Position numbers and translations under genes: made by a program. Shown here piece after piece: positions 11,451-24,491 of a stretch of 64,000 nt of DNA. The first letter of the stretch is position 1, and every line of letters starts with the position of its first letter. Origin of the DNA: Strix aluco (taxonomy: Eukaryota; Chordata; Aves; Strigiformes; Strigidae); the NCBI RefSeq assembly GCF_031877795.1, contig NC_133938.1, forward strand, positions 10,696,920-10,760,919, in the 5' to 3' direction. The notes beneath the pieces are model-generated. The model was given only the letters and a program-made list of their open reading frames with translations. It was not told where the DNA came from and did not search any database.

Positions 11451-13684
11451 CTTGTTCTAGCCAGGGAGTCCTACCTTCACACAAAACGAATTTTGCAGCT
11501 TATTGGAAGTTGTTTCAATAAAACCACCAGGAATCAAGAAAACAAAGATTCTGTTACTGCCTCTTTCACAATAAGAAAGTAGAAATTCAGAGTATCTTTA
11601 AAATACAACCAAGTAAGTAACAATTTGGCACTGAGAGCAATGAGTTAATCTGACATCTGAATATTCACTGCTATTAAGTAAGATGAAGACTTGCCTTCTT
11701 CAGCTCTTATGTAAATAGAACTCATCTGTGATGCAGATTTTATTAATTAACTGGCAAATCGAGAAAACCCCAATAGGCTGTAATTGAACTTCATGTTGAT
11801 GATAGATGAGGAGACACTTACAGGCCATCCACTGTGTCTGCACAGTCACTCCTGGAGCTGCTGTCATCCCTACCCATCCTCACAGCAGAGAGGCTGCCTC
11901 ATCCTGAGCAAAATCGAGAAGATCTGAGGGGCAGACACCCGGCGCTGATGGGATACGTGGCATATTTGCCTCCTGAAGGACCCTCTGGCTGGTCATGCTG
12001 CTCTGCAGGGCATCGCCTCTCTGCAGCTCCCAGACTCTCACAGGAGGCAGGCACTGGCTGCTGAACCTTTAACAGAAGTGAGGATGCTCATAGCTTTGAG
12101 GGGACTTTCTATCTAATCACCTCTAATATAAAGAGGGGACACTTGTTAGGACCGCAGAGAGCTGGGCAGCTCAGATGTGCCTGGGGGTCCTGGGCAACCT
12201 GAGCAATGTAAGATTTCCAGATACCTGGGGATGGTATACTCCAGTGATGATATACCCTATAGAAACACACCCAAAACCAAGACCTAAGGCGAAGCGCAGA
12301 CCAGTCAGATTTATCTGAGTCCCAGTGGTAACTCCCTGCTGGGCAACATGGACTGACAGGGCAGCCCATGACGGGAGAAAACAGCCCTAAAGCCCCACAG
12401 GAGCACTGTGCTGCCCTTCTCCAGCAAGCCAGCACGTGGCAGAGCTCAGCAGGAAGGAGATTAAGGCGTTATTGATGTAGGGGGAGAAGGGATGAATGAA
12501 ACAACCCCCTGCATGGGTGCTTTGCAGTTCTTGGTGGGGAACTAATTTTGCTTTTATTTTGCTAGAGAAGCAGTGAGGCGGCAGCGAGGTGCCCACCCTC
12601 GGAGCTGCTGAAGCCTGGGTTCATTTCGGCACAGGAAGGGGAAGTGGCATTTGAAACACTGAGATGTGAGAAGAGTTTCATTATTGCTCTGGATGGCCCC
12701 TTCATTAGAGGAAAACATGGTATTTAATGAAGAGGAAAGAAAACAGGAGCTCCCTGCTGCGTCCAGAAAGGCATCTTTTTTCAGCTTTGCTTCATTCCCC
12801 TTATTCATGGGAATGAGGGAGGCTGGACTTATCCATCCCCATAGCACCCCGTCCCTGGGTCTCATGAGTGGTCCTTCAAGGCCACCCCAAACCAAGATCT
12901 CCCTGCAACCCACGAGCACACTCCCCACTGGACTCCCCAGCTTTGGGGTAGGGTACCTCCCCGTACCCACACTCAGGTGGTTAGAGTTGGGCCTTGTGTG
13001 CAGGCATGAGGTACTGAGGTCTACCCCCTCTCCAACCACATGCACCTGGGTGCTACACACCCAGCAATTCAGTGCCATTCCCTTGTTATCAAGGAGAAAC
13101 TGAGGCATGGGAGATGTGTTATCCACACTTGGCATCAAGTCTGCAGACCACGTTTGATTTAAAGGGCACAGGGAACACTCTGCCCATGGCTTCCTTATGA
13201 AGTGCCCTCAGATTACCGGGGAAGGACTTGGTTTCTCATGACTGATTTATCAAACCCAACATGGGATTCATACATCAGGCTAGTTCTTCCCAGCTGGCAC
13301 TAATTATTTGCCAAGGTAGATTTGCTCTCTCAATTACACCCCACAAAGTTTTCAGCATGGAAGGACAGAATTTCTTTTCTTCCCCTTCCATCTCTCCTAG
13401 TAATTGGGGTTTTTTTTAGCAACATGTCAACAGACTTCAGGAGTAGAACCAGCTCACATTCCCTTTGCTGGGATGACTCTAGCTCTGCTAGGAATTGAGA
13501 TGAAAGGAAACTTGCTTTCATCCTAGCATAAGCAGGCAAGAAGTGGAGCATGAACAGAGAGAAGATGAGCAGAGAAGCAAGCACTATGATTTTATTCTGC
13601 GTCTCTGCACCTAAAGCTGTCCTTAATCACCATTCATGACTCATAGTCATTTCTTTCACTGGGAGCTCCAGACAGGATAATTTC
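11451..13684. other. Intergenic sequence, no gene seen
   Basis: Open frames of up to about 190 codons on the minus strand near 12554-13138 overlap open frames on the plus strand. They show no recognisable domain, have no flanking splice logic and are rich in random-looking Ser/Pro/Leu. No repeat family was recognised. Confidence 0.5.
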
Positions 13685-13830
13685 GTTTCAGAGACTCACA
13701 GGCATGTTGGCTGGAAGAGACCTCTGGATGTCTCCAGTTCAACCACTCATAATTCGCTCCCAGAATGTGCTCAGGATCCCTGTGACCTGTCCTCTTCCCA
13801 AAGTGATGGGCTTTGAAAGTGTCCTGAGGT
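13685..13830 (-). mobile_element. Short, old CR1-type fragment
   Basis: The block GGCATGTTGGCTGGAAGAGA followed by CTCTGGATGTCTCCAGTTCAACC-like sequence is a diverged complement of a CR1 3' end, in the same orientation as the copies at 1632 and 8548. The fragment is too short and decayed for an exact subfamily. Confidence 0.6.
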
Positions 13831-16800
13831 GAGAGAGCATCCTGCAGTGGAGAACATGTTGGAAGAGGAAGAGTAGTTTCAACAGTTTCCTACTCTATTC
13901 GCTGCTCCAAAGAACTCCCCAGCCCACCTTCACTAAGCCAGCTGTACCAGGAGATGAACTCTGGGACCCGCATGGGCCAGGGTTCCTGGAGGACAGCAGG
14001 AGGAGAGGATCTGTAAGATCTCAGGAGACTGAATAAAACAAAAGGACAGGGCACCTTGCTTGCAGAAAGCAATGAGTTTCAAGATAAGGTCAGGAGCTGG
14101 AGAGGCTCTCTGTGTGTGAAGGGTGGATAACCACAGACTCAGGCCATCAAACCCAGCCATCATCTGACTTCAATCTTTTATTCCTGCTTGATTCTCAGCT
14201 GCAGCTGGAAGCTGGACTGATGTTTGCCTGGTGCCAGGATTTGAATCTGCTGTGAGACCCTTTGCCTGTTCTGTCGGCTTCACCCCAAGAGACAAGTGCC
14301 TTCATCCTGGGCCTTCATGCATTATTTACAAGACTGCAGAGACCACAGCCCCTTCTCAGCCTCATTGCTAGGACCTTCCAGTGACTTCCAAGTGAAGGAG
14401 CAAGTTTCCTGTAAATTACATTTCCAGCAAGTTTCTCTGCTAATTAAAGATTATGTAATGAATTTACCATTGCTTCAATTAAAATCCATTCACAGCTAAT
14501 ACCTTCCTCTTTTCCAACGTTATTTATTTATTGAGGGTGGGGAAGGAAGGAACCGTGCTCGGAGTCTCCAGAAGTTCTCTGGATTTGGAACAGACTCGGC
14601 TCTGCCTCGTTACATGGAATAGGTCCCTGGAGAATGCAGGCTGATTGCAATCTAATTTATGGCATTCATCAACATATGAATTAATGCTGGGGTCTCAGAT
14701 ATGAGATCTCTCTATTTCCCCCTCCCTGCTTGCACAGGCGTGGCAGCTCAGCTCCACTGCCACGCTTCCTTCCCTCCCAGTACTGCTTCTTTCCTTCATT
14801 AAAGAAGCAGCCTTGTTTTTGGTTAAGAAAGCTTGTTTATAATGAACGAACTGGTCATCTCACCCGTCTTTCTGTGAATTAAAGTCAACTGAAACCAAGG
14901 AGAATCTAGTCCCTGTTTTGAATAAGTTTGGGATCTGGTGCTCAGCTGCTGTGTGCCTCAGCTTCCCCATCTGTGACACAGCGATGCTGTTCCCAGCTTC
15001 CCTCTGAAAGCCGTGGGGAGAATAAAAATACACTTGTGCTTTGGAGCCCTGCAGGGAAGTTTGCAGAGGGCTTTTGTGTGTTTTACTACTGCTCCTCTGT
15101 ATTGTTCTTGGCTTTGACCTTGGACCAAGCTGAACAAAAGAATAATCAAACAAAGCCACTTATATTTCAGGTGCATGTTGGACACTTGTTAAAGAAAGCC
15201 TAAAACTGCAAAGTCTTCTGGTAGCAGCCATTAACCCATACGGTGACTGGAAGCCCTGGAGCTGTTGATAAGGTTATAAATCATCAGCAGTGGTGGATGA
15301 AGGACTGCTTGTCTGCTCTCTGCCTAGAGGCTGGTGCAGGCAAAACACGACAGCAAAACAAATCTAAGGCCAGAAAGTCGGTGTGCAGCATGCCTCAGGG
15401 CAGGGAAGGCAGGTCTGGGAATAGGATGGGATGCACAGAAGAGCAGAGTACATTCAGCTATTTGAAGGGGAGACTTTTGCTTTGTTGACATGAGGAGGCA
15501 ATAGTTGCATAGGGTAACAGCAAAGACAGATATAGTCTAGGATGGGAACTACAGGCCCACAATCTCAGATGTGGTCAGGCTTCCTTTCCTTGGGCATAAC
15601 TCCACAGCCAGAACTGGTTTTGAATCAGAAATCTCAGTGTCTGTGCTCTCTCACCCATCATATCCCAGGGTCACCTTCAGCAGGGTCCCATTCTGGAGAA
15701 AAGATCTGTGTGCAATTTCATTGAAGCTCAGCACCATCATGAACAGAGGGGCTGTTGCTCCATCTCTCACCTGTTCTTCCTGAATTGTCTAAATGTGCAT
15801 GGACTTGTTGGACGTGGCTTAGTTTTTTCTCTTCTCTCTGATAGAAGAAATAAAGGGTGTAAGGTCATTTTTGCACTAATTTATAGACCACTCTGTCCAT
15901 CAAAAACATCAAAGAGTGCTCCAGGGAAGAAGGAACTAGGAAACTCTCTGTGCTTGACGGGACAGAGCAAGATGTGGACTCTGACTGCTGTGAAGAAGGC
16001 TCAGGTTGGAGTCACTACAAAAAGCTATAACCCGACACTGAAGGACAAGAACTGTCTGCATAGCCCCTCACTGGTGAGAGACCTTCTTCATCTCTGGAAA
16101 AACAAGTTCAGACATAAGACCAAGCAATGCAATCCACATTTGTAAAGCCAAGAGCTTTGGTGAGCTGTGGACTATTTGATGTAACATTAGTGGGCATTTA
16201 ATATTTTCATAGTAGTAAGGTACAGGACTCAAAGGACTATGTGTGGTTAACAGCCCACACAACAAAATCATGCCCTGCTCATTATAAATGACACCTTTAG
16301 TCTTAATTCAGCCTTCTCCTGGGCTTTCAACTCCTAGAAGGGAACATTTCCCTAGCTAAATTAATCTTTGGTAGCATCAGGCAGGCAGATTGGAAAATAC
16401 AGCATGCAGCACTTTCATCACAAAATAGAAAGATGGAAGAGGTGCAATCACACCTCTGGTTGCAGGTGAGTTAAAAGTGGTTTCCATTCTTGATAAATAT
16501 ATATTATTGACTTTTGCTGGCTCTGCTCCTGAGTTCATCGTATCCTAAAGTAATCAAGCGTTTTGCTGCCACTGCCAATCACAACTGTCTGCTGCTGACA
16601 AGAGAAGCGTTGCTGCTAGAGTTGGAGCACCACAGGGTGCTCGAGGCAATGTCCCTGCTGAGACATAGCAGAGCTCAGTCCAGCTGGAGCTTCTTCATGC
16701 TCCTGTCACTCAGTCCAGAGCTCCTGCAGTTCACAAGGAGCTGGCTGATCTTGCCTGACCTGAATGGGTAAATGGGGTGCTGTCATCCAATTTCAACATT

Positions 16801-19800
16801 CAGCCCAGAGGGGCTGTGCCCGCGTCTTTCCTCCATTGCAGCACCCACATACCTATAGCAGCTGGATGTTCTCACCCGTGATCCATCATTTGCACACTTT
16901 GCTTTGGAGCACAGGAAAAGGAGTGTTACCCACTTTTATTCAGGACACTGTATCTGCTGGTACCCACTGGAAGACAAACACAGCCCAATGTTACAGCCCC
17001 CCTCTACCATCATATTTAATGTGAGCACGCCTGGTGTGACAGAGACGGCCAAGACGTGGTCCCAGGCATTGGTTTCCCACTTGTGAGTACGGGAGCAGTC
17101 TGCAGACACAGCTACAACCCAAGCAGGCAGCAACGTATGAATCAGGCATGCAACGCACCCTGTGATGCCGAGCTGAATGAGTGCCTGGGAAATAGCAGGT
17201 AAGGGTTATGAAAGGTGGTGGGGAAAGGGCACAGCTGGAGCACAATCTGCAATGCAGAAGAGAGCACTGCATCACCTCTTGGATGCAGTGGCAGATTAAT
17301 TAGGAATCACAGAGTGTATTTGTAACCTGCCTGACAAGCCAGGTGCATGTCACACGCTCAACCCTACTCAGCTCTTCCTCCATACCTCAAATACCAGCAT
17401 GACTTTATAGGTCCCATGTTAGAAGCAGGTCCTGTTCTGGGAGGAGAAAAGACTGGAGACTTTGTGAGGGACAGACAGCAGAGCTACACACTCCCATGTA
17501 TGTGTCTGTAGGGGAATGAGAACTAGCATTTCAGGAGGTCTCTATTTCTGTACCTCTAGCTGCGATGGGGGAAGTATTTCAGGGAAGCAGGTAAGTTTTC
17601 CTCTTTGCCTTGCTCAATTCCTTCAACTCTACCTTACCTCTACTGTTGCTGACATTTAAAGTTTCCTCCCGGAGCCCAGGCATTAGCAGGTGGACAGACC
17701 ACTCAGTCCTGCCCTTTCAAACTCTCTGGAGACTCAAACAGGGTCTGCATCCATGCAGTTTCTTCTCCATTTTGCTTGAAAGAAACAGCTGGTGACTTTT
17801 TTATTTTAGCTCTACATGTCCAGCTTAGACAGTGGAGAAGATAGAATATGTAAAGACTACCAGCTTCTCCCTCCAGATCCCTTTGAGAGGCTTTGGGAGG
17901 TGTTGGATGTCAACAGCCTGGCTCACCTTCTTACTGGATTTCAGGATAGCAAAGCTGTGAGTGGAGGGGGACCTGGAAAAACCCATACTTTTCCACCTGT
18001 TGTAATGAAGACTTCCTGTTCCCATATACATCAGATAACCCCTGCAGATAATTTTCAGCTATTTTTACTTGTTCTGTGGTCAAGCAGTGCTTTCTAGGAA
18101 TGCAAACAGAACATGTAATTCACTCTTCCCACCTCACCTCTGCTGCAATTAGTCCTGTAGACCTGGGTTTGTTTACTTGGGAAATGCTCCCCTTTCTTTC
18201 ATGAAGCGAGCTTTTCATGCTGGATATTCTTGTGCATGCCTTCAGCCTCTCAAATCCATTGAATAAGCCAAACTATCCATGAAATAGTGCTGCACGCAGC
18301 ATTAAAATCCCTTTGTTTACTGGAGACAGCAGATAGGGAAGAGTCTTCCTAGGCATTGCACTTAATGTGGCATGTTCATGATGCCATTTATTATTATAAT
18401 CTGGACTTCTTCAGCTTTGGAAGCATGAACAATACAGCATCAAAAAAAAGGGTTTTTTAAAAGATGTTTTTATATATTGATAGATAAAGATAGCTTGCTC
18501 TGATTCATCTGCTAAAAACTGCTGCTGTTCCTTTTTTGTTTGTGTTTTACAAGCAGAAATTGCTGGACAAGAGCAATGCCGAGAATGGAAATCCAGCATA
18601 AGCCTGTATTTCACAGCTTCTTATCACGCAGGAAGGTTGCTGACAAAACTTTGAAACAGGTCTGGAATTTGCTTGGAAATGAAGTCACCGCACTGGAGTG
18701 TAGCGCATCAGCCGTGCAGAGCCAGGCAGGGAGGCAGGAAAGCGCATATGACCCATCCAGGGATGAATGAAGGTCAGCATGCCTCATCTGTGGGAAGGCT
18801 GCAGAGGCTGGGGCACAAGCTGCGCAGCCCACACGAGCTAGCATCTGGATATGAATGGGGATGTCACCCTGCATAGCTAAAATTTGAATGGTTTGAAGAA
18901 GTCCTGTGAAGACTGTTTTACCTTGTGCCAAATGAGGGCATAAATCTTTGTGATTCCTATTCTGCTGAAGAGGTGCAGTGACATCTTTGGTGGGGATCAG
19001 GGTATGATGTCGGCAGTCAACACAGAAGAGAGACACAAACAAACCTCAAGTCTGAAAAATGACTCTTGGGCAGATGAATGTCTCACTTGAAAGTACAGAT
19101 GGACGTACTGCTGAGGAGCTGCACCTCCTGATTATATTTTTGGCCAACTTCTGGATAGCTCTCGGTCAGGACGAGACACAAAGCCTTCCTATGCTGTGAC
19201 ACACTTCACAGTGATGAATTCCTACACTGGTCTCCACCCCTACAGCTCAGTTTACACCTGCCGGTTGTTGCCACATCCCCAGCCTGTTGCGTCCATATCC
19301 CTTACATGTCACAAAGGAGGCCATGCAGCCAGCAGTGGAGCTGGGAGCAGGGTCCAATCTCCAGCCATGGTGTAGCACCCGGGCTGTAGGACAACCTCAG
19401 GTTTCGCCTTCTGTAGAAACCTTGGAATCTGGTCCCAGTCACACACAAGAAACCAGACTGCTCAGGGCATCGCTCGTGATGTGTCAGAGCAGATTTTCAG
19501 CTCTGCATGGACACCAGCATTATCAAAGGCATGTCTCTGTAGTCAGTTTGATCCTGCCTGCATGGAAATAAAACACTGGTGCTTTGACTGTAGTTACATA
19601 GAGAGTAAGCCATAAAATAAAAATACTTAAGAAATAGCTGAAACAAGCATTCAACATCCATCATGAGGGACAAGCCCTTTCCTGATCCACTAAAATATTA
19701 TTTGTTCTTGTTCCCAGGGGCCAAAACACCGCTCTTCGGCATGAGGTATGTGTGTCATTGGATATGTCTGTATCCCTAAATTTAATTTGTCCAGTTGCAT

Positions 19801-22559
19801 TAGGACAAGCAGCTAATTCCAGCATTCATTTTGCTCCCATAATCAACCCCTCTGCCAAATGGCATTTGGGTGGAATTGTGGAGATTGTGATTTTTATTTA
19901 AAGTTATTTATTGAAATCATTAGCAGTGTTCCCTAAGTGGAATCCACAGTAATCCTTTTAATCTTCCCCCCATCATAGCAAATGCAAACATTTTTTTTTT
20001 AATAACAGAGAGTTTGAAATATAAGGTTATTAAAATCCACACTTTTATATTTCTCCATGCTCTCTCCCTCTGTAATGGAATGGAAATCGTAATCGTGGAA
20101 ATAAAGCCTCCCTTTCAGATGAGAGATGCAGGGAGTGTATAATGAACAATTAAACATCTATTTAGTCACTTTGAATTGATATGGGTGTTAATGAAAGTGA
20201 AAGGGGCCAACTTTACTTTCACTGCAGGGAAATGCAAAAGGTGGAGGGGGTTTTTTTTGGTATTACCCTAAGACCCTTTAATGAATTCAGCATCTGCAGC
20301 AGACCTCAGAGCTCCCCCAAGCGCTTTGCCAGCCTCTTCCCAGAGTGCTCGGTGGAGGTCTAGGAAACCAAGGGGGGCTGCCCTCTGTCCCGCTGCAGCA
20401 AGGTCTGGGCTGCTGTCACCAGCTGTCCCCAGGCAAGCAGAGAGCTGCCAGCTGATGGATTGCTTCATCCTCCGATGTGCTGATTCACAGCCATGTGTTT
20501 CCCAGGGAGCCGGGTGTGAGGCATGGGAGACGGAGCTGTGCCAAGCTGGCTGTGGCAAGCAGGACAGGGGCCACCAGCATCCACACTGCCAAGCCAACGG
20601 GCAGTCCAGGCAGGGTCTGTGAGCTGGGCTCTGTGGGTCCCAGCTTTCAAGGGTGCCCAAAGGCAGTGAACCCCTGACAGGCCCAACCGGGCAGGGGGTG
20701 CAGGCTCAGAAATAGCCGAGCGATGCGGCTACTTTGACTGGCACTTGAGAAGCAGAGGGGAGGGGAAGGTGTCAGCCAGGTCTCAGTACGTTCTCCCTTT
20801 GTTTTTAAATCAGAAAAAAACAGTTGACTAATGGGTATGGCAGGAAGGAAAAGGCTGTTGTCACCCTGGTTTTATAGGTGTGGAAGCAGTCTCCCACCTG
20901 CAACCATGTTCAGCCGTTCATTCGGCTGGTCCTCACTACCTATGAATTCCTCTGTTCATGGTGTTTTGACCCATATCACATGGGGCAGAGACCCTGACCA
21001 AGCTCCCCGTGGACTCTAACCCAGGTCTGATTAAAGCACTTGGAGGTGCTGAGGACCTTAAGACCGCCAGAGCCACGGCATCCCCTTTTGCCCTCAGTTT
21101 CTCTGATTAATTTCCCCATGCACACACACCTTTGCAAATACTTTGTCCCAAATCACTTGGCTCCACCCCCTCCTTGGAATAAAGGGGTACAGCATGGTGG
21201 GAACCCGTCTGGGATGGTCACACCACAGGGATGGCTCAGCCTGGACCAGACACTCTCCCTTTCCCTCTGGCTGATGCACTGGTGCCATGGCAACTGCTAA
21301 CACCAAACAGCTGCGGTGAAAATACAGCTTCAGAGCAGCTTCAGTCTCCAAGGACCAGTGGACATGTCCCGGGGGCTGTCCTCTCCTCCTGGGGACCCCA
21401 GCCAAAGGACATGCCTCTGAGGTGGGGCAAAGCCAGACTACACTGTTGTACCCCTGCATAGAGCCTGAAACTCACCTTGCATTGAAAAGTTCTTATAAAT
21501 AATAATCTTGCCACATTTTCCCTCTTGGAAGGATAAAATCTGGCGTGACAGGACTCAGAGTCTGAGAGAAGGGCTGTTTGCCCTTAGCTCCTGATTCCTG
21601 CCCTGGTCCTCAAAGCATCCCCACAGCTTCATGCTCCAGCGACAGAGGAGCAGCTCCAACCCCAGGCTTCATAATGCTGGGGCAGAGGGACATCATGATG
21701 TGCCCCATTGCAGGATATGTCTCCATCCAGCTGCCCAGACGTGTTTCTGTAACTAGTCACAGCTCTGTCACTTGTGAGAAGAAATTTTGGGATGTTGTAA
21801 AACAGTCCTGGGGGACAGAAGTCACTGTGACCTGATTTGTGCACACTCCAAGGGGGGCAAAAAAGCTTTTTCCTCGACATTTTCTTTGCTCCTGGGCTGT
21901 GCAATCTGTCCATCACCTACCTGAGCCCTGGTGATTTTATTGTAAGGGAGACATGTTGCCATTTTATTCTATACCCTTCCAACCCCCAGGCAGCTGGCAG
22001 GGTTGCTGCTGGCTGGTAACACACACGAAAAAAAAGTTAATCTTCTGCTATTATTTCTCAGAAGCTCCATTTGGCTGCATTCAGGCCTAATGTGGTGATT
22101 TCCTTGCCCTCACGACAGCTATTTCTTACATGGGGAAGCTGCACCAAAAAAAAAGTAGATGTGAAAAATGGAGCTGTGATTTATTTTCACCTCCAAATAT
22201 AGAAAGACAATTTCCCCCTCTCTAAGATTTCCTCTTCCTCCTCTTTAAATAAGTCCCAGTGCCTTCAAACCAAGCTAGCTCCCCAGTGAAATCCCATTGC
22301 CAAGGCGGAGGAGGAGATGTGTTTGTAGGGAACCTGGACCAGTTTAAAACCATCATCAGGGTGACCAGGGACAGTCTGGTTCTTACCAGTTTACACAGCT
22401 AACCAGGGAGGGAAGATGGTGAGGGAGCTCAGCTCCAAACCCTCTGATCTTTCCGCAAATCAGGCATCTGGCTGCTGCCAAAACTTTTTTGGGCGGAGGC
22501 TCAGGGGTGAACAGGGCTGTGGGGAGCATCACTCCCCCAGGATGCTGGCAGTGGGATTG
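13831..22559. other. Intergenic sequence with AT-rich candidate elements
   Basis: About 8.7 kb without a supportable gene. Two stretches look less random than their surroundings. 14400-14530 has repeated TAATTAAA and TTAAAATCC-type words; 19860-20170 has GTTATTTATTGAAATCATT and similar AT-rich words on both sides of a run of T. Both could be conserved enhancers, but this is inference from composition. No tRNA, snRNA or other RNA gene was recognised. Confidence 0.5.
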
Positions 22560-23170
22560 ATGATGTCCGCCCTCCTCCCGGCAGCGCCCGCGATTTGATT
22601 TCTCTCTGCCGGCAGCACAGCTCCCAGACAAAGGCTGTGCTCAGCGCTCGCGGGCGGGCTGGAGCTGAGGGTCACCCCCGAGGGGTCACCAGACCCGTCC
22701 CCATCGCTGCCTGAGCCCAGGCTGCCGCTGGGACACGCTGGCTGTGCCCCCATGCACATGCGTGTACCCACGCGGACCCATACGCACAGTCTGGCTGCTC
22801 CCCACCTTCCCCTCCACCTCTCCAGGAAGATCCAGCAGCCAGATCACGGCAGGTCTTTTGGCATCGAAAGGATTAACTCCCCGGGGAGCAGCGGCAGAGA
22901 CTGAGCCTAAGCTACTGCCACGCATCGCCGGCTTCACAGCACGCCTGGGAGTTGTGGAGCCAACCTCTCGGCGGCTAATCCCCCTTGCTGCTGGTAGCCA
23001 AGGCGGCTGGGAAGAGCGAGCGGGGCTGTAGGGTGAAGGGACAGGAGGGCAAGAGGACAGGGAGGAGTGTACACACACACACACACACACGCATGCACAC
23101 ACCCCGCAGATGGCTGGCAGCGGCACTGGATCGGTTGCCGTTTGCGGGGAGGTCTGTAGGGAGCCGAGCG
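22560..23170 (+). promoter_or_regulatory. CpG-rich region, probable promoter of membrane-protein gene
   Basis: CpG dinucleotides are much denser here than in the sequence on either side, for example in GCTCGCGGGCGGGC near 22646 and in 22910-23010. The island sits 0.75-1.3 kb upstream of the first coding exon at 23913 on the plus strand, so it is the natural promoter/5' UTR candidate. No TATA box or single start site can be picked. An additional non-coding exon in this interval is possible. The (AC)10 microsatellite at 23071 lies inside it. Confidence 0.55.
23071..23090. repeat. (AC)10 microsatellite
   Basis: Ten perfect AC units followed by an interrupted GCATGCACACACC extension. It lies inside the CpG-rich putative promoter region and is likely length-polymorphic. 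Confidence 0.95.
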
Positions 23171-23855
23171 CTGAATAAAACAAGCTGGAGCATCAGGCGA
23201 GCAGATCTGTTCTCTTGCAAAAGTCCTTAAGGCAAAACCTGAGAGTGGCCACTCCTTGTCTCAGCTGCCCTTCGGAGACCAGGCGCTGGGCTCACTGCTG
23301 TCATGGTCGTCGTCTCTGACTATGATTTTGTTTTTAAAGGAATCGATCAGGAGATGCCGGCAAAAGAAGTTGCTGAAAGCCAGGCTGGTGTGGCCAGGAG
23401 CTGCGTGCTGCTGGCTCTGTTGTGCACCGGGAGCAGCTGAACTTTGTGGGTTTTGAATATACATTCTCCTCTGCGGACGCTTCGGGCAGAGTTACGGGGA
23501 GAGTCACGGCACGGCACCACACACCTTGCGCCTGCTGTTACCCAGACCACGTCCGGGGGACAGCAAAAGGGGGATTTCTGTCTCTCCAAGGACCATCACC
23601 TGTGAAAAGAAGCTGGAGAAAGGCAATTTATCTTTCTTTCCAGATGACTGAAAATACCTACAGGATCCTGTTTCTCCAGCTTTCATCCACGAGTAGCATC
23701 AGGGAGAGGCAGCTGAGGAACAAAAATGTTATCGGTCAAAATCATTTCAGCATCTACTTTTTCCAAAGGAACTTCATGCCCGTAGGGGTTTGCTGTGGGC
23801 ATTTACAGGAGTGAGGACCGACATACCACAGATGCATCCCTACCGGATCATGTAA

Positions 23856-24491
<636 letters not shown>

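Noticed and set aside
12554-13138. 194-codon minus-strand open frame
   Set aside because: No similarity recognised, plus-strand frames are open over the same interval, and there is no promoter or splice evidence.
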